From positions 79,922-143,921 of the forward strand of contig NZ_RBAH01000023.1 in assembly GCF_003626695.1 (NCBI RefSeq): 64,000 nucleotides of DNA. The letters are read 5' to 3'. Shown here piece after piece: positions 31,027-40,434 of this stretch. Each line of letters starts with the position of its first letter. Position 1 is the first letter of the stretch. The position numbers and the translations under genes were made by a program. This stretch comes from Paenibacillus ginsengarvi. GTDB lineage: Bacteria > Bacillota > Bacilli > Paenibacillales > NBRC-103111. The notes below the pieces were generated by a model. That model saw nothing but the letters and a program-made list of their open reading frames with translations, searched no databases and had not been told where the DNA came from.

Positions 31027-32571
31027 TCACTTCCGGGAAGCGAGCAGCGTCGTCCCTGTCATCTCGCCCGGCTTCGCCAGCTGCAGCAAATCAAGAATCG
31101 TAGGCGCGATATCCGCCAAAATGCCATCGTTTCTTAGTGTAACAGATTTGTCCGTCACAATGAAAGGCACCGGATTCGTCGTATGGGCGGTAAATGGACG
31201 ACCGTTCTCGTCGAACACCATATCGGCGTTGCCGTGATCGGCCGTAATGAGGACGACTCCGCCCTTGGCGAGTACCGCCTCCACCACTTTGCCCATGCAT
31301 TCGTCCGTCGCTTCGACCGCCTTGATCGTAGGCTCCAGCATGCCGGAGTGGCCCACCATGTCGGGATTGGCGAAATTAAGGATGATAGCGTCGTGCTTCT
31401 CCGCCTCGATTTCCTTCACGGCCGCCTCTGCCACTTCGTAGGCGCTCATTTCCGGCTTCAAATCGTAGGTCGCGACTTTCGGCGAAGCGATCAGGACGCG
31501 CGTTTCGCCCGGCAGCTCGACATCGCGGCCGCCGCTGAAAAAGAATGTCACATGCGGATACTTTTCCGTTTCGGCGATGCGAAGCTGCTTCATGTTGTTC
31601 TGCACAAGCACCTCGCCGAGCGTATTATCGAGATTCTTCGGTTTATACGCAACGAAGCCGCCTACGGTTTCACTAAACAGCGTCAAACAAACAAAATGCA
31701 AGCCGTGCGGGCATTTCGGCCCCCGGTCGAAGCCGCGGAAGTCTTCATTCGTGAATACTTGCGAGAGCTGAATCGCCCGGTCCGGACGGAAGTTGAAGAA
31801 AACAACCGAATCGTCCGACTCGACGAGTCCAACCGGCTTGTCCGCTTCGTCCACGATAACCGTAGGCATGACGAATTCGTCGTATACCGACTTCTCGTAC
31901 GATTCCGTAACCGCCTGGATCGGGTCCGTATACGACGGCCCATCCCCGTACACCATCGCGCGGTAAGACTTCTCCGTACGTTCCCAGCGCTTGTCGCGGT
32001 CCATGGCGTAGTACCGGCCCTGCACCGTTGCGATCCGGCCTACGCCGATTTCGCGGATATGCGCCTGCAGCCGCTCGATGTACCCTTTGGCGCTGTCCGG
32101 CGCGACGTCGCGGCCGTCCAGGAACGCATGAATGAACACTTCGCTGAGGCCTTCCTTTTTCGCCAGATCAAGCAGAGCCAGCAGGTGATCGATATGGCTG
32201 TGCACGCCGCCGTCGGAAAGAAGCCCGTACAGATGCAGCTTCTTCCCGTTTTCCTTGGCGTGACGAACGGCGCCGAGCAGCGTCTCGTTATCGTAAAAGT
32301 CTCCGTCGCGAATCGACTTCGTAATGCGCGTCAAGTCCTGATATACGACGCGCCCCGCTCCGATGTTCAGATGACCGACCTCGGAGTTGCCCATCTGTCC
32401 TTCCGGAAGCCCGACCGCTTCGCCGCAAGCGACTAGCGTCGTGTTCGGGTACGTTGCCATGTAGCGGTCATAGTTCGGCTTGTTCGCCTGGGCGACGGCA
32501 TTGCCCGCCGTCTCCCCGCGAAGGCCGAAGCCGTCCATAATGATAAGCGCAACCGGTTTAGGTCTGGACAT
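31027..32571 (-). CDS. gpmI: 2,3-bisphosphoglycerate-independent phosphoglycerate mutase
   Basis: Interconverts 3- and 2-phosphoglycerate with two Mn ions. Motifs: ALIIMDGFGLR with metal ligand Asp, GQMGNSEVGHLNIGAGR with the phosphoserine, HIDHLLALLDLAKK, and VLITADHGNADMVFDENG. The 514-aa length is typical. Its start follows the tpiA stop directly, indicating tight coupling. Confidence 0.98.
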   Translation of the reverse strand: MSRPKPVALIIMDGFGLRGETAGNAVAQANKPNYDRYMATYPNTTLVACGEAVGLPEGQMGNSEVGHLNIGAGRVVYQDLTRITKSIRDGDFYDNETLLGAVRHAKENGKKLHLYGLLSDGGVHSHIDHLLALLDLAKKEGLSEVFIHAFLDGRDVAPDSAKGYIERLQAHIREIGVGRIATVQGRYYAMDRDKRWERTEKSYRAMVYGDGPSYTDPIQAVTESYEKSVYDEFVMPTVIVDEADKPVGLVESDDSVVFFNFRPDRAIQLSQVFTNEDFRGFDRGPKCPHGLHFVCLTLFSETVGGFVAYKPKNLDNTLGEVLVQNNMKQLRIAETEKYPHVTFFFSGGRDVELPGETRVLIASPKVATYDLKPEMSAYEVAEAAVKEIEAEKHDAIILNFANPDMVGHSGMLEPTIKAVEATDECMGKVVEAVLAKGGVVLITADHGNADMVFDENGRPFTAHTTNPVPFIVTDKSVTLRNDGILADIAPTILDLLQLAKPGEMTGTTLLASRK

Positions 32572-33324
32572 TCAGCGCGCCCCCTCGACCAACGAGATGT
32601 AGGACGCCGGCTCCAGGCTGGCACCGCCCACAAGCGCGCCGTCGATGTCCGGGTGCTGCATGAACTCGCGGATGTTGTTCGGCTTGACGCTGCCGCCGTA
32701 TTGAATGCGGACTTTGCCCGCCACATCCGAATTAAACTGAGCGGCGATGCGCTCGCGAATATAACCGATCACTTCGCCCGCATCTTCAGCCGTAGACGTT
32801 TTTCCCGTACCGATCGCCCAGATCGGCTCGTAGGCAACAACGACCTGCGCCGCTTGCGCTTCGGTCAAGCCTTGCAAAGCTGCTTCCGTTTGTACGCGGC
32901 ATACGTCCTTCGTCTTGCCCGCTTCACGCTCTTCGAGCGATTCACCAACGCAGACGATCGGCAGCAAGCCGTGCTTGAACGCGGCAAGAACCTTTTTATT
33001 TACGATCTCATCCGTCTCGGCGAAATAAGCGCGGCGCTCGGAGTGGCCGATAATCACATAATCGACGCCAATCTCCTTCAGCATAAGGCCGCTGATTTCT
33101 CCGGTGAACGCGCCGCTGTCTTCAAAATGGACGTTTTGCGCGCCGATTTTGAGCGAGGTGCCTTGAACCGCTTCGGTCAAAGCGGGCAAATTCGTGTACG
33201 GCGCGCAAATGACGCTCTCAACGCCGGCGACTTCCGCTTTGCCTTTTACGTCCTCGATGAATGCGACCGCTTCTTTTACCGTTTTGAACATTTTCCAGTT
33301 GCCTGCGATAATGGGAGTTCTCAT
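32572..33324 (-). CDS. tpiA: Triosephosphate isomerase
   Basis: Interconverts dihydroxyacetone phosphate and glyceraldehyde 3-phosphate. It has IIAGNWKMFKT with catalytic Lys, VIIGHSERR with His, and VVAYEPIWAIGTGK with Glu. The ATG at 33324 gives 250 aa, matching the family; a Met 11 codons earlier would add a tail not seen in homologues and has a poorly spaced site. It lies between pgk and gpmI. Confidence 0.98.
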   Translation of the reverse strand: MRTPIIAGNWKMFKTVKEAVAFIEDVKGKAEVAGVESVICAPYTNLPALTEAVQGTSLKIGAQNVHFEDSGAFTGEISGLMLKEIGVDYVIIGHSERRAYFAETDEIVNKKVLAAFKHGLLPIVCVGESLEEREAGKTKDVCRVQTEAALQGLTEAQAAQVVVAYEPIWAIGTGKTSTAEDAGEVIGYIRERIAAQFNSDVAGKVRIQYGGSVKPNNIREFMQHPDIDGALVGGASLEPASYISLVEGAR

Positions 33325-33360
33325 CGTGTACGGATCCGCTCCTTTCAGCTTGTACATTCC

Positions 33361-34542
33361 TTATTTATCGTTCAAAGCAACTACGCCCGGAAGCGCCTTG
33401 CCTTCCATAAACTCGAGCGAAGCCCCGCCGCCCGTGGAAATATGATCCATTTTATCGGCCAGATGGAACTTCTCGGCCGCCGCCGCGGAATCCCCGCCGC
33501 CAATGACCGTATAACCGCTTGTGGAGGCGCACGCTTCGGCGACCGCCTTCGTTCCGTTCAAGTAAGGGTTCAGTTCGAACACGCCCATCGGTCCGTTCCA
33601 GACGACCAGCTTCGACTTCGCGATGACGTCCGCATACAGCGCGCGCGTTTTCGGCCCGATATCGAAGCCTTCCCAGTCGGCCGGAATTTCCGAGATCGGC
33701 ACAACCTTCGTATTCGCATCGTTGCTGAAGTCGTCGCCGACGACGATGTCGACCGGCAGCATCAGGTTGCAGCCTTTTTCTTTTGCTTTCTTCAGAAACT
33801 GGAGCGTCAGATCAAGCTTCTCGTTGTCTACGAGCGATTTGCCGATTTCGTAGCCTTGCGCCTTCAGGAACGTGTACGACAAGCCGCCCCCGATCAGCAG
33901 GTTATCGGCGATATTCAGCAGATGGTCGATGACGCCGATTTTGTCCTTCACCTTGGAGCCGCCTACGATCGCCGTAAACGGACGCTCCGGATTGTTCAGC
34001 GCTTTGCCGAGCACTTCCAGCTCCTTCTCCATAAGAAGGCCCGATACGGCCGGCAAATGGTGCGCGATGCCTTCCGTGGAAGCATGGGCGCGATGAGCGG
34101 CGCCGAAAGCGTCGTTCACGTAAACGTCCGCGAGCGAGGCGAACTGCCCTGCCAGCTCCGGATCGTTCTTCTCTTCGCCCGCATAGAAGCGAACGTTTTC
34201 AAGCAGCAACACGTCGCCGGCCTTCAGAGCGTCAGCCTGCGCTTTGACTGCATCGCCGATCGCTTCGTCCGCCTTCGTTACCGGCTTGCCGAGCAGCTCC
34301 GACAGACGGGCCGCAACCGGAGTCAGTCTCATTTCTTCGACGACTTGTCCCTTCGGACGGCCGAGATGGCTTGCCAAAATAACCTTTGCGCCTTTCTCGA
34401 TCAAATAACGGATCGTCGGCAGCGTTTCGCGAATGCGCGTATCGTCCGTAATGGCGCCGTTTTCGAGCGGTACGTTGAAGTCGACGCGAACGAACACTTT
34501 TTTGCCGGATACATCGATGTCCCGGACGCTTTTTTTGTTCAT
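33361..34542 (-). CDS. pgk: Phosphoglycerate kinase
   Basis: Transfers phosphate from 1,3-bisphosphoglycerate to ADP. Motifs: KVFVRVDFNVPLENG, SHLGRPKG, GGSKVKDKIG, and the nucleotide-binding GGGDSAAAAEKF. 393 aa, usual length. Third enzyme gene of the glycolytic operon. Confidence 0.98.
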   Translation of the reverse strand: MNKKSVRDIDVSGKKVFVRVDFNVPLENGAITDDTRIRETLPTIRYLIEKGAKVILASHLGRPKGQVVEEMRLTPVAARLSELLGKPVTKADEAIGDAVKAQADALKAGDVLLLENVRFYAGEEKNDPELAGQFASLADVYVNDAFGAAHRAHASTEGIAHHLPAVSGLLMEKELEVLGKALNNPERPFTAIVGGSKVKDKIGVIDHLLNIADNLLIGGGLSYTFLKAQGYEIGKSLVDNEKLDLTLQFLKKAKEKGCNLMLPVDIVVGDDFSNDANTKVVPISEIPADWEGFDIGPKTRALYADVIAKSKLVVWNGPMGVFELNPYLNGTKAVAEACASTSGYTVIGGGDSAAAAEKFHLADKMDHISTGGGASLEFMEGKALPGVVALNDK

Positions 34543-34689
34543 GCTTAGTTCCTCCTTAAAACGGGTGCTAGGATTGGCATTCCGATCGGGATTCCAGAGC
34601 CTTACAGAGCGTCCTTCGGGCGTTATTGCAGCCTGAAAAACGCAGGGAAAGAGGAGAATCGCTTCTCCCCTTCCCGTCCTGCTATTCGA

Positions 34690-35697
<1,008 letters not shown>

Positions 35698-35781
35698 AGT
35701 AATTCCTCCTTGAGCTTATGAAATCGTTTATGTCAAGACAAGCCCGGGAGCCCGTCAAGATAACTGTTTCCTGATCGCGCC

Positions 35782-36804
35782 TTACACGTAACGCATCAGT
35801 TCGGTAGCGGCCGCTTCGTCGGTGACGAGCACGTCCTCATGGCCGAACTTCATCACGGCGGCAATCGCTTCGGCTTTGCTTTTTCCTCCGGCTACGGCGA
35901 TCACAACCTCCGTCTTCTGGATGTCCTCGAGCCTAAGTCCAACTGTAGGCATCTTATGCACAACCTGGCCTGCGCGGTCAAAATAGTACCCGAACGCTTC
36001 CGCCAGCGCGCCCTGCTCCAACAGCTCTTCGATCGTCTGCTTGTCGACCTTCCGCCGCTTCGCCATAACCATCGCGTCGCCGATGCCGTGCACGACGATT
36101 CTAGCGCTCCGAATCACTTCTACCACTTCCAGTATGTTCGGATCTTGCATGAGAGATACATAGGCTTCCTCGCCCAGATGATCGGGCACGTGCAGCAGCC
36201 GGTATTCGCCGCCCGTTTTTTTGGCCATGATCGAGGCGATCGAGTTCGCTTGCAGCTCTACGCTTTCGCCCAAGCCACCGCGCGCCGGCACGAACATATT
36301 GCCCTTCATATGAGCCGTCGGCGTCATATAGTTGGCCACTTCCGCCAGCGTGGACCCGCCCGCAAGAGCGATGACGTCGTCCTTGGAAGCGAATCTGCGC
36401 AGCTCCGAGGCTCCGACGCGGCCAAGCTCCTTCTTCGTCAGCTCCGACTGATCGCTGTCTCCCGGTACGATGACGACCCGCTTCAGCGAGAACCTGTCGC
36501 GCAGCGTGTCCTCCAAATACGAGAGTCCGAGCATTTCCTTCACGATCGGCTCCATGTCCTCCAGCAGCTTGCGTCCGGATTCGCTGAGCTTCATTCCCGA
36601 CGATTCGGTCACGAGCAGCCCTTGCTCCTTCAGAAAGTCGACCTCGGCTCGCAGCACCCGTTCGGTCAGCTCCAGATGAGCGGCGAGCGCACGCCGGCCA
36701 ACCGTCCCCGTTGAGGAAATATGGTGCAGAATCGTATACCGCTTCTTCAGCACGTCGGTCAAATCCGGCAAAAGCCGCTTTTGAATATCTAATATTTGCC
36801 TCAT
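35782..36804 (-). CDS. cggR: Central glycolytic genes regulator CggR
   Basis: A 340-aa SorC/DeoR-type repressor: N-terminal winged helix (GTVGRRALAAHLELTERVLR) and a C-terminal sugar-phosphate effector domain (VIALAGGSTLAEVANYM, then ARGGLGESVELQANSIAS). In B. subtilis it represses its own operon unless fructose-1,6-bisphosphate is present. The tandem operator at 36852-36887 matches the known CggR site, supporting the same control here. Confidence 0.95.
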   Translation of the reverse strand: MRQILDIQKRLLPDLTDVLKKRYTILHHISSTGTVGRRALAAHLELTERVLRAEVDFLKEQGLLVTESSGMKLSESGRKLLEDMEPIVKEMLGLSYLEDTLRDRFSLKRVVIVPGDSDQSELTKKELGRVGASELRRFASKDDVIALAGGSTLAEVANYMTPTAHMKGNMFVPARGGLGESVELQANSIASIMAKKTGGEYRLLHVPDHLGEEAYVSLMQDPNILEVVEVIRSARIVVHGIGDAMVMAKRRKVDKQTIEELLEQGALAEAFGYYFDRAGQVVHKMPTVGLRLEDIQKTEVVIAVAGGKSKAEAIAAVMKFGHEDVLVTDEAAATELMRYV

Positions 36805-36851
36805 CGACTACGGACACACTCCCGCAACCAGTTACTGCGGATGGTTATCGG

Positions 36852-36887
36852 GACATTTCAAGTCCCGCATATACATTTTATGTCCCG
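36852..36887 (-). promoter_or_regulatory. CggR operator
   Basis: Minus strand reads CGGGAC-N6-TGTA-N4-CGGGAC-N6-TGTC, one base away from the B. subtilis CggR consensus, in the transcribed leader just after the promoter. Repression would block elongation or promoter escape. Confidence 0.9.
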
Positions 36888-36900
36888 CAAGCTCATTTTT

Positions 36901-36929
36901 ATTATATGCATCTTTTTCTGAAAATGCAA
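36901..36929 (-). promoter_or_regulatory. Promoter of the cggR glycolytic operon
   Basis: Minus strand TTGCAT (36929-36924), 17-base spacer, TATAAT (36906-36901). The CggR operator begins 14 bases downstream. Confidence 0.85.
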
Positions 36930-37028
36930 GGCGACTGGAGCGGCTTTTTGGCGCTTATACAAAATTTAACACCATTAACGGCAATCGAGCCGTTTTGCCG
37001 GAAGCAAAAACTCATTTCAACAAAAAGC

Positions 37029-37057
37029 TTGCAATTCCCCCTATGCTTGTATATAAT
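37029..37057 (+). promoter_or_regulatory. Promoter of tRNA-Arg
   Basis: TTGCAA (37029-37034), 17 bases, TATAAT (37052-37057); the mature tRNA starts 42 bases later. Confidence 0.8.
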
Positions 37058-37099
37058 AAATTTTGCGTCTGAAATTAGATGCAGCTAAGCTTCACACAT

Positions 37100-37171
37100 G
37101 CGCTCGTGGTCCAATGGATATGACGTAGGCCTCCGGAGCCTGAGATCAAGGTTCGATTCCTTGCGAGCGCG
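37100..37171 (+). tRNA. tRNA-Arg (anticodon CCG)
   Basis: A 72-base cloverleaf: acceptor GCGCUCG/CGAGCGC, anticodon loop CUCCGGA, T-arm CAAGG-UUCGAUU-CCUUG, discriminator G. CCA is not encoded. It reads CGG codons. Confidence 0.95.
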
Positions 37172-37190
37172 CTTAAATATGAACGAACCA

Positions 37191-37213
37191 AACGTCCCTT
37201 TCGGACGTTTTTT
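37191..37213 (+). terminator. Terminator of tRNA-Arg
   Basis: AACGTCC (37191-37197) pairs with GGACGTT (37203-37209), followed by T6. Confidence 0.85.
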
Positions 37214-37286
37214 GTATTTTATAGACGATTCGGGGACATACAGGATAATGGAAGCAAGAAACGAACCAAATTGCTCCGGAATTTGA

Positions 37287-37326
37287 TTTGACCTTTCTTG
37301 ACCTTTGATTCGATTTGCGCTATGAT
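37287..37326 (+). promoter_or_regulatory. clpP promoter with CtsR operator
   Basis: The minus strand of 37287-37303 matches the CtsR heptad repeat (GGTCAA, G instead of A, three bases, GGTCAAA; 16 of 17 consensus positions). On the plus strand TTGACC (37298-37303), 17 bases and TATGAT (37321-37326) form a sigma-A promoter, so CtsR would cover the -35. Heat and protein stress should release it. Confidence 0.88.
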
Positions 37327-37426
37327 AGGGATAGTTTCCCACCCTAAACTATACGCTAGGCCGATATTTCCGCCGCCCGAATATGGCGCGGAATATACGC
37401 ATGAGCCAAAAGGAGGCTAATGTCCC

Positions 37427-38008
37427 ATGAGTTTTATTCCAATGGTAGTCGAACAGGACGCACGCGGCGAACGCGGGTACGATATTTATTCCCGTCTTCT
37501 GAAGGATCGGATCATCTTCCTAGGAACGCCGGTTAACGATGCGGTTGCCAATGCCATCATCGCGCAAATGCTGTTCCTGGCCGCGCAAGACCCGGACAAA
37601 GACATCAGCCTGTACATCAACAGCCCCGGCGGTTCGATTACGGCCGGTATGGCCATATACGATACGATGCAGTTCATTAAGCCGGACGTCTCCACAATCT
37701 GCGTCGGCATGGCCGCTTCGATGGGAGCCTTCCTGCTCGCTGCCGGTGCGAAAGGCAAACGTTACGCGCTGCCGAACAGTGAAGTGATGATTCACCAGCC
37801 GCTCGGAGGAGCCGAAGGACAGGCAAGCGATATCGAGATTCGCGCCAAACGGATCATCAAGCTTCGTGAGAAGCTGAACGGCATTTTGGCCGAGCGCAGC
37901 GGACAGCCGCTGGAGCGCGTCGACAAAGACACCGACCGCGATTACTTCATGAGTGCGGAAGAAGCGGTGGCATACGGCTTGGTCGACAAAGTCGTATCCA
38001 AAATTTAA
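37427..38008 (+). CDS. clpP: ATP-dependent Clp protease proteolytic subunit
   Basis: A 193-aa serine peptidase forming the ClpP barrel: catalytic Ser in GMAASMGAFLL, His in SEVMIHQPLGG, Asp in DTDRDYFMS. AAAAGGAGG precedes the ATG. It is a single-gene unit with its own CtsR-controlled promoter and a terminator. It works with ClpX/ClpC, and tmRNA-tagged proteins are among its substrates, linking it to ssrA-smpB in the same window. Confidence 0.98.
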   Translation: MSFIPMVVEQDARGERGYDIYSRLLKDRIIFLGTPVNDAVANAIIAQMLFLAAQDPDKDISLYINSPGGSITAGMAIYDTMQFIKPDVSTICVGMAASMGAFLLAAGAKGKRYALPNSEVMIHQPLGGAEGQASDIEIRAKRIIKLREKLNGILAERSGQPLERVDKDTDRDYFMSAEEAVAYGLVDKVVSKI

Positions 38009-38021
38009 TCGCCTAAACAAC

Positions 38022-38060
38022 AAAACCGACCCGAGGCCATTTGACCTTGGATCGGTTTTT
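38022..38060 (+). terminator. Terminator of clpP
   Basis: AAAACCGA (38022-38029) pairs with TCGGTTTT (38052-38059), with an inner six-pair stem CCGAGG/CCTTGG. It may also act for the convergent gene. Confidence 0.8.
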
Positions 38061-38077
38061 GGTTTGCCCTCTCCCGA

Positions 38078-39862
38078 TTAATCGAGCGGGTAGAAAATCA
38101 GGTTCATCGGGAATGCCGAGCCGGCAGGCGGCGTAAATTCGATATCGAGCGAAGGCTCCGTGCCGGTCGTGCGCGCCAAAATCTGCACCGATTCGAATGC
38201 CGTAATGACGCCGGACGGCGGCGCCAGCACGAATTCGCCGTTAATTTTGAACGGACCCTTGAACGGGCCGCCGCGGGCTTGCAGCAATATCGCCATTTTG
38301 CGCGGCTTGTCCGAATGGATTTTGTATACGACGCCGTAGTTGCCGTCGTCCGTCACTTCCATTTTCGTAGTCGGATCGTAGCCTGTCTGCCAAGTATCGT
38401 ATTCGTTATCGCCGAAAATGAGGCGCGTTGTCCGCTCAAACGAGCTTGCATCGATATCCCAGCGCTTTTCCGTAATCGGGAACGTCCCGCGAATATGCTG
38501 GTCTCTCGGAAGCTGCTTATACAGCAGCGGATATGTGGAGATCGGCGTTTCGATGCTCGCATCCATCGCCATGAAGGCGAACTCGACCGGGCCGTCCGTC
38601 TCGACGTCGTAAATGACGTTTACGCCTTGTCCGGGCAAAAAGTCCGGCATCTGCACATACAAGCGCGACTGGCCCGGCGGAACGATCAGATCGTCGTCGC
38701 GCTTGTCGCCGAGAAGAAACTCGACGGAAGCCTCGTGACCGATCAGATTCGCGTAGATCGACGGGTACACCTCGCCTTTATTCGTCGTTTTGACGGTAAC
38801 CGGCTTCGAGCCTTTATTCGTTGCCATAATAACGAACTGTACCTTTTCCTTCATGCCGTTAATATGGTCCGCGTACAGCCGCGCTTTCCCGTTAACCGTA
38901 TCGGTGTACAATATGCCTTTTTCCTCGAACGTTTCCGGACTGTCGCTGACGAGCAGCTTGCGCGAGCGATCCTCGGTCACTTTCTTGTCGAAAGCCGGCA
39001 AGTCGTTGAAATATGCATACACTTCCGTCCAGTTCGTTTTGATCAGCGATTGCAGCGGGTACGTATGCAGCTTGAAATCCATCGGAGAATCGTACATGAC
39101 GTCTTTCGTCACTTCGATGTAACGGGAATACACATCGCTGACGAGTCCTCCGCCGTCCTTCACCTTCAGCTTGACCAAATATTTGCCGGGGTAAAAGAAC
39201 GCCTCCTCCTTGCCCTCCCATTCGTAGACAAGGCCTTCGGCGTCGGGATCGTAGCTGAGGTCGATATACTGGACCGGCTCGCCGATTTTGTAGACCGGCT
39301 TCCCAAACGTAAAGCGGGCCACCGGACGCGAGTTTCCTTTCTCGTCGACGCGTGACGGCGGTTTTTTCACGTATGTAATTTCGAGCCTTTTCTGCTCGGC
39401 GTTAAACGTATACTTGGCTCCCAAAAAATCGAACAGCCAGCTTTCCTTCACCATCAGCTTGTCGTTAAACATGCGGGCGACGGAGTCGAACACCAGATAA
39501 ACGCCGTTAATGTACACGGCCTTGTTCTCCGCATCGACCTCGATTTTGGCTCGTGGAGTACCGATTTCGGTCCGCTTTGTCTTTGCATTAAACTTCACAT
39601 CGATGCCCATCTGGTCGCCGAGAAACTTAATCGGCACGTACCGGGTATTTCCGTCCTTGAGCACCCCCGGCGTTTCCAATTCCATCTTTTTGCCGTCGAT
39701 GTACGCGACCGGCTCATCCAGCTTCAGCCATATTTCCATCGTGCTTGTCGAAACGGATGTGCCTGCACCCGAAGCGGAAGTGACGGAACCGACGATGAGC
39801 GCGAAAAATAGCGCGAAAACGGCCCATTTCTTGGGTCCTCTACTGCTCACTGCTCTCTCCAC
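38078..39862 (-). CDS. Secreted copper-amine-oxidase-N domain protein
   Basis: A 594-aa exported protein. Residues 1-32 are a signal peptide (KKWAVFALFFALIVGS, then ASGAGT). Residues about 40-165 contain repeated copper amine oxidase N-like segments (GNTRYVPIKFLGDQMGIDVK, then KLMVKESWLFDFLGAKYTF), common stalk modules on Paenibacillus surface proteins. Residues about 180-250 resemble a PKD domain (YDPDAEGLVYEWEGKEEAF), and the C-terminal 300 residues are beta-rich and unassigned. No catalytic copper-oxidase domain is present, so it is not an amine oxidase; a cell-wall role is likely but unknown. Confidence 0.75.
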   Translation of the reverse strand: MERAVSSRGPKKWAVFALFFALIVGSVTSASGAGTSVSTSTMEIWLKLDEPVAYIDGKKMELETPGVLKDGNTRYVPIKFLGDQMGIDVKFNAKTKRTEIGTPRAKIEVDAENKAVYINGVYLVFDSVARMFNDKLMVKESWLFDFLGAKYTFNAEQKRLEITYVKKPPSRVDEKGNSRPVARFTFGKPVYKIGEPVQYIDLSYDPDAEGLVYEWEGKEEAFFYPGKYLVKLKVKDGGGLVSDVYSRYIEVTKDVMYDSPMDFKLHTYPLQSLIKTNWTEVYAYFNDLPAFDKKVTEDRSRKLLVSDSPETFEEKGILYTDTVNGKARLYADHINGMKEKVQFVIMATNKGSKPVTVKTTNKGEVYPSIYANLIGHEASVEFLLGDKRDDDLIVPPGQSRLYVQMPDFLPGQGVNVIYDVETDGPVEFAFMAMDASIETPISTYPLLYKQLPRDQHIRGTFPITEKRWDIDASSFERTTRLIFGDNEYDTWQTGYDPTTKMEVTDDGNYGVVYKIHSDKPRKMAILLQARGGPFKGPFKINGEFVLAPPSGVITAFESVQILARTTGTEPSLDIEFTPPAGSAFPMNLIFYPLD

Positions 39863-39984
39863 TCTTTCTATATGTATCGTTGGGCTTGCCTAACATTAGA
39901 CGCAAATTTCGGCAAAAGGTTGCATCATATAGACCTGCGTTTACGGCGCAGTTGTATTCCGGAAACAGAGCTTTCGGAAAACGC

Positions 39985-40012
39985 AAAAAGCTTCCTCGTG
40001 AAAGGAAGCTTT
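39985..40012 (-). terminator. Terminator after the HPr-like gene
   Basis: Minus strand AAAGCTTCC, loop, GGAAGCTTT followed by T. Ends the rapZ-yvcK-whiA-HPr operon. Confidence 0.85.
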
Positions 40013-40051
40013 CGGTATGGACGAGCGTTTATCGCAGGCGATAAGCCGCTC

Positions 40052-40321
40052 TTATTGATTCTCCAATTCCTCTTTGCCTACCAAGGCGACTAAAGCGGTT
40101 ACAGCCTGCTCTGCGTCCGAACCTTCTGCACTAATGTGAACTTCGGTGCCGGAGCTAATCGCAAGGCTCATAATGCCCATAATGCTTTTGGCATTCACTT
40201 TTTTATCGTCCTTCTCGACGAAAATCTCCGAGGAAAATTTGTTCGCTTCCTGCACGAACAATGCCGCGGGTCTTGCATGCAAGCCCGTTCTGAGTCTAAC
40301 GACTGCTGGCCGTCTGGTCAT
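40052..40321 (-). CDS. HPr-family phosphocarrier at the crh locus
   Basis: An 89-aa HPr-fold protein. It has His15 in RTGLHARPAALF, the site phosphorylated by PTS enzyme I, and Ser46 in NAKSIMGIMSL, the site phosphorylated by HPr kinase. By position (after whiA) it corresponds to B. subtilis crh, but Crh has Gln15 and cannot carry PTS phosphate. Numbering fits when the ATG at 40321 is used. It could serve as carrier, as co-repressor of CcpA, or both. It ends the operon. Confidence 0.88.
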   Translation of the reverse strand: MTRRPAVVRLRTGLHARPAALFVQEANKFSSEIFVEKDDKKVNAKSIMGIMSLAISSGTEVHISAEGSDAEQAVTALVALVGKEELENQ

Positions 40322-40434
40322 CAAACGATACCCCCTACATCATATGGTCAACGTTCTGATCAAATCGATTATTTACATATTATATCATTTCTCGCCCGTC
40401 AATTAAAGAAGACGAGGCGTCAAATTCCGAACAT

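Noticed and set aside
32653..34548. A 631-codon plus-strand open frame opposite tpiA and pgk
   Set aside because: It lies antisense to two well-conserved enzymes, shows no motif, and has no ribosome binding site; GC-rich codon use creates such shadows. Similar long frames opposite eno, gpmI, cggR, the his genes and rnr were rejected for the same reason.
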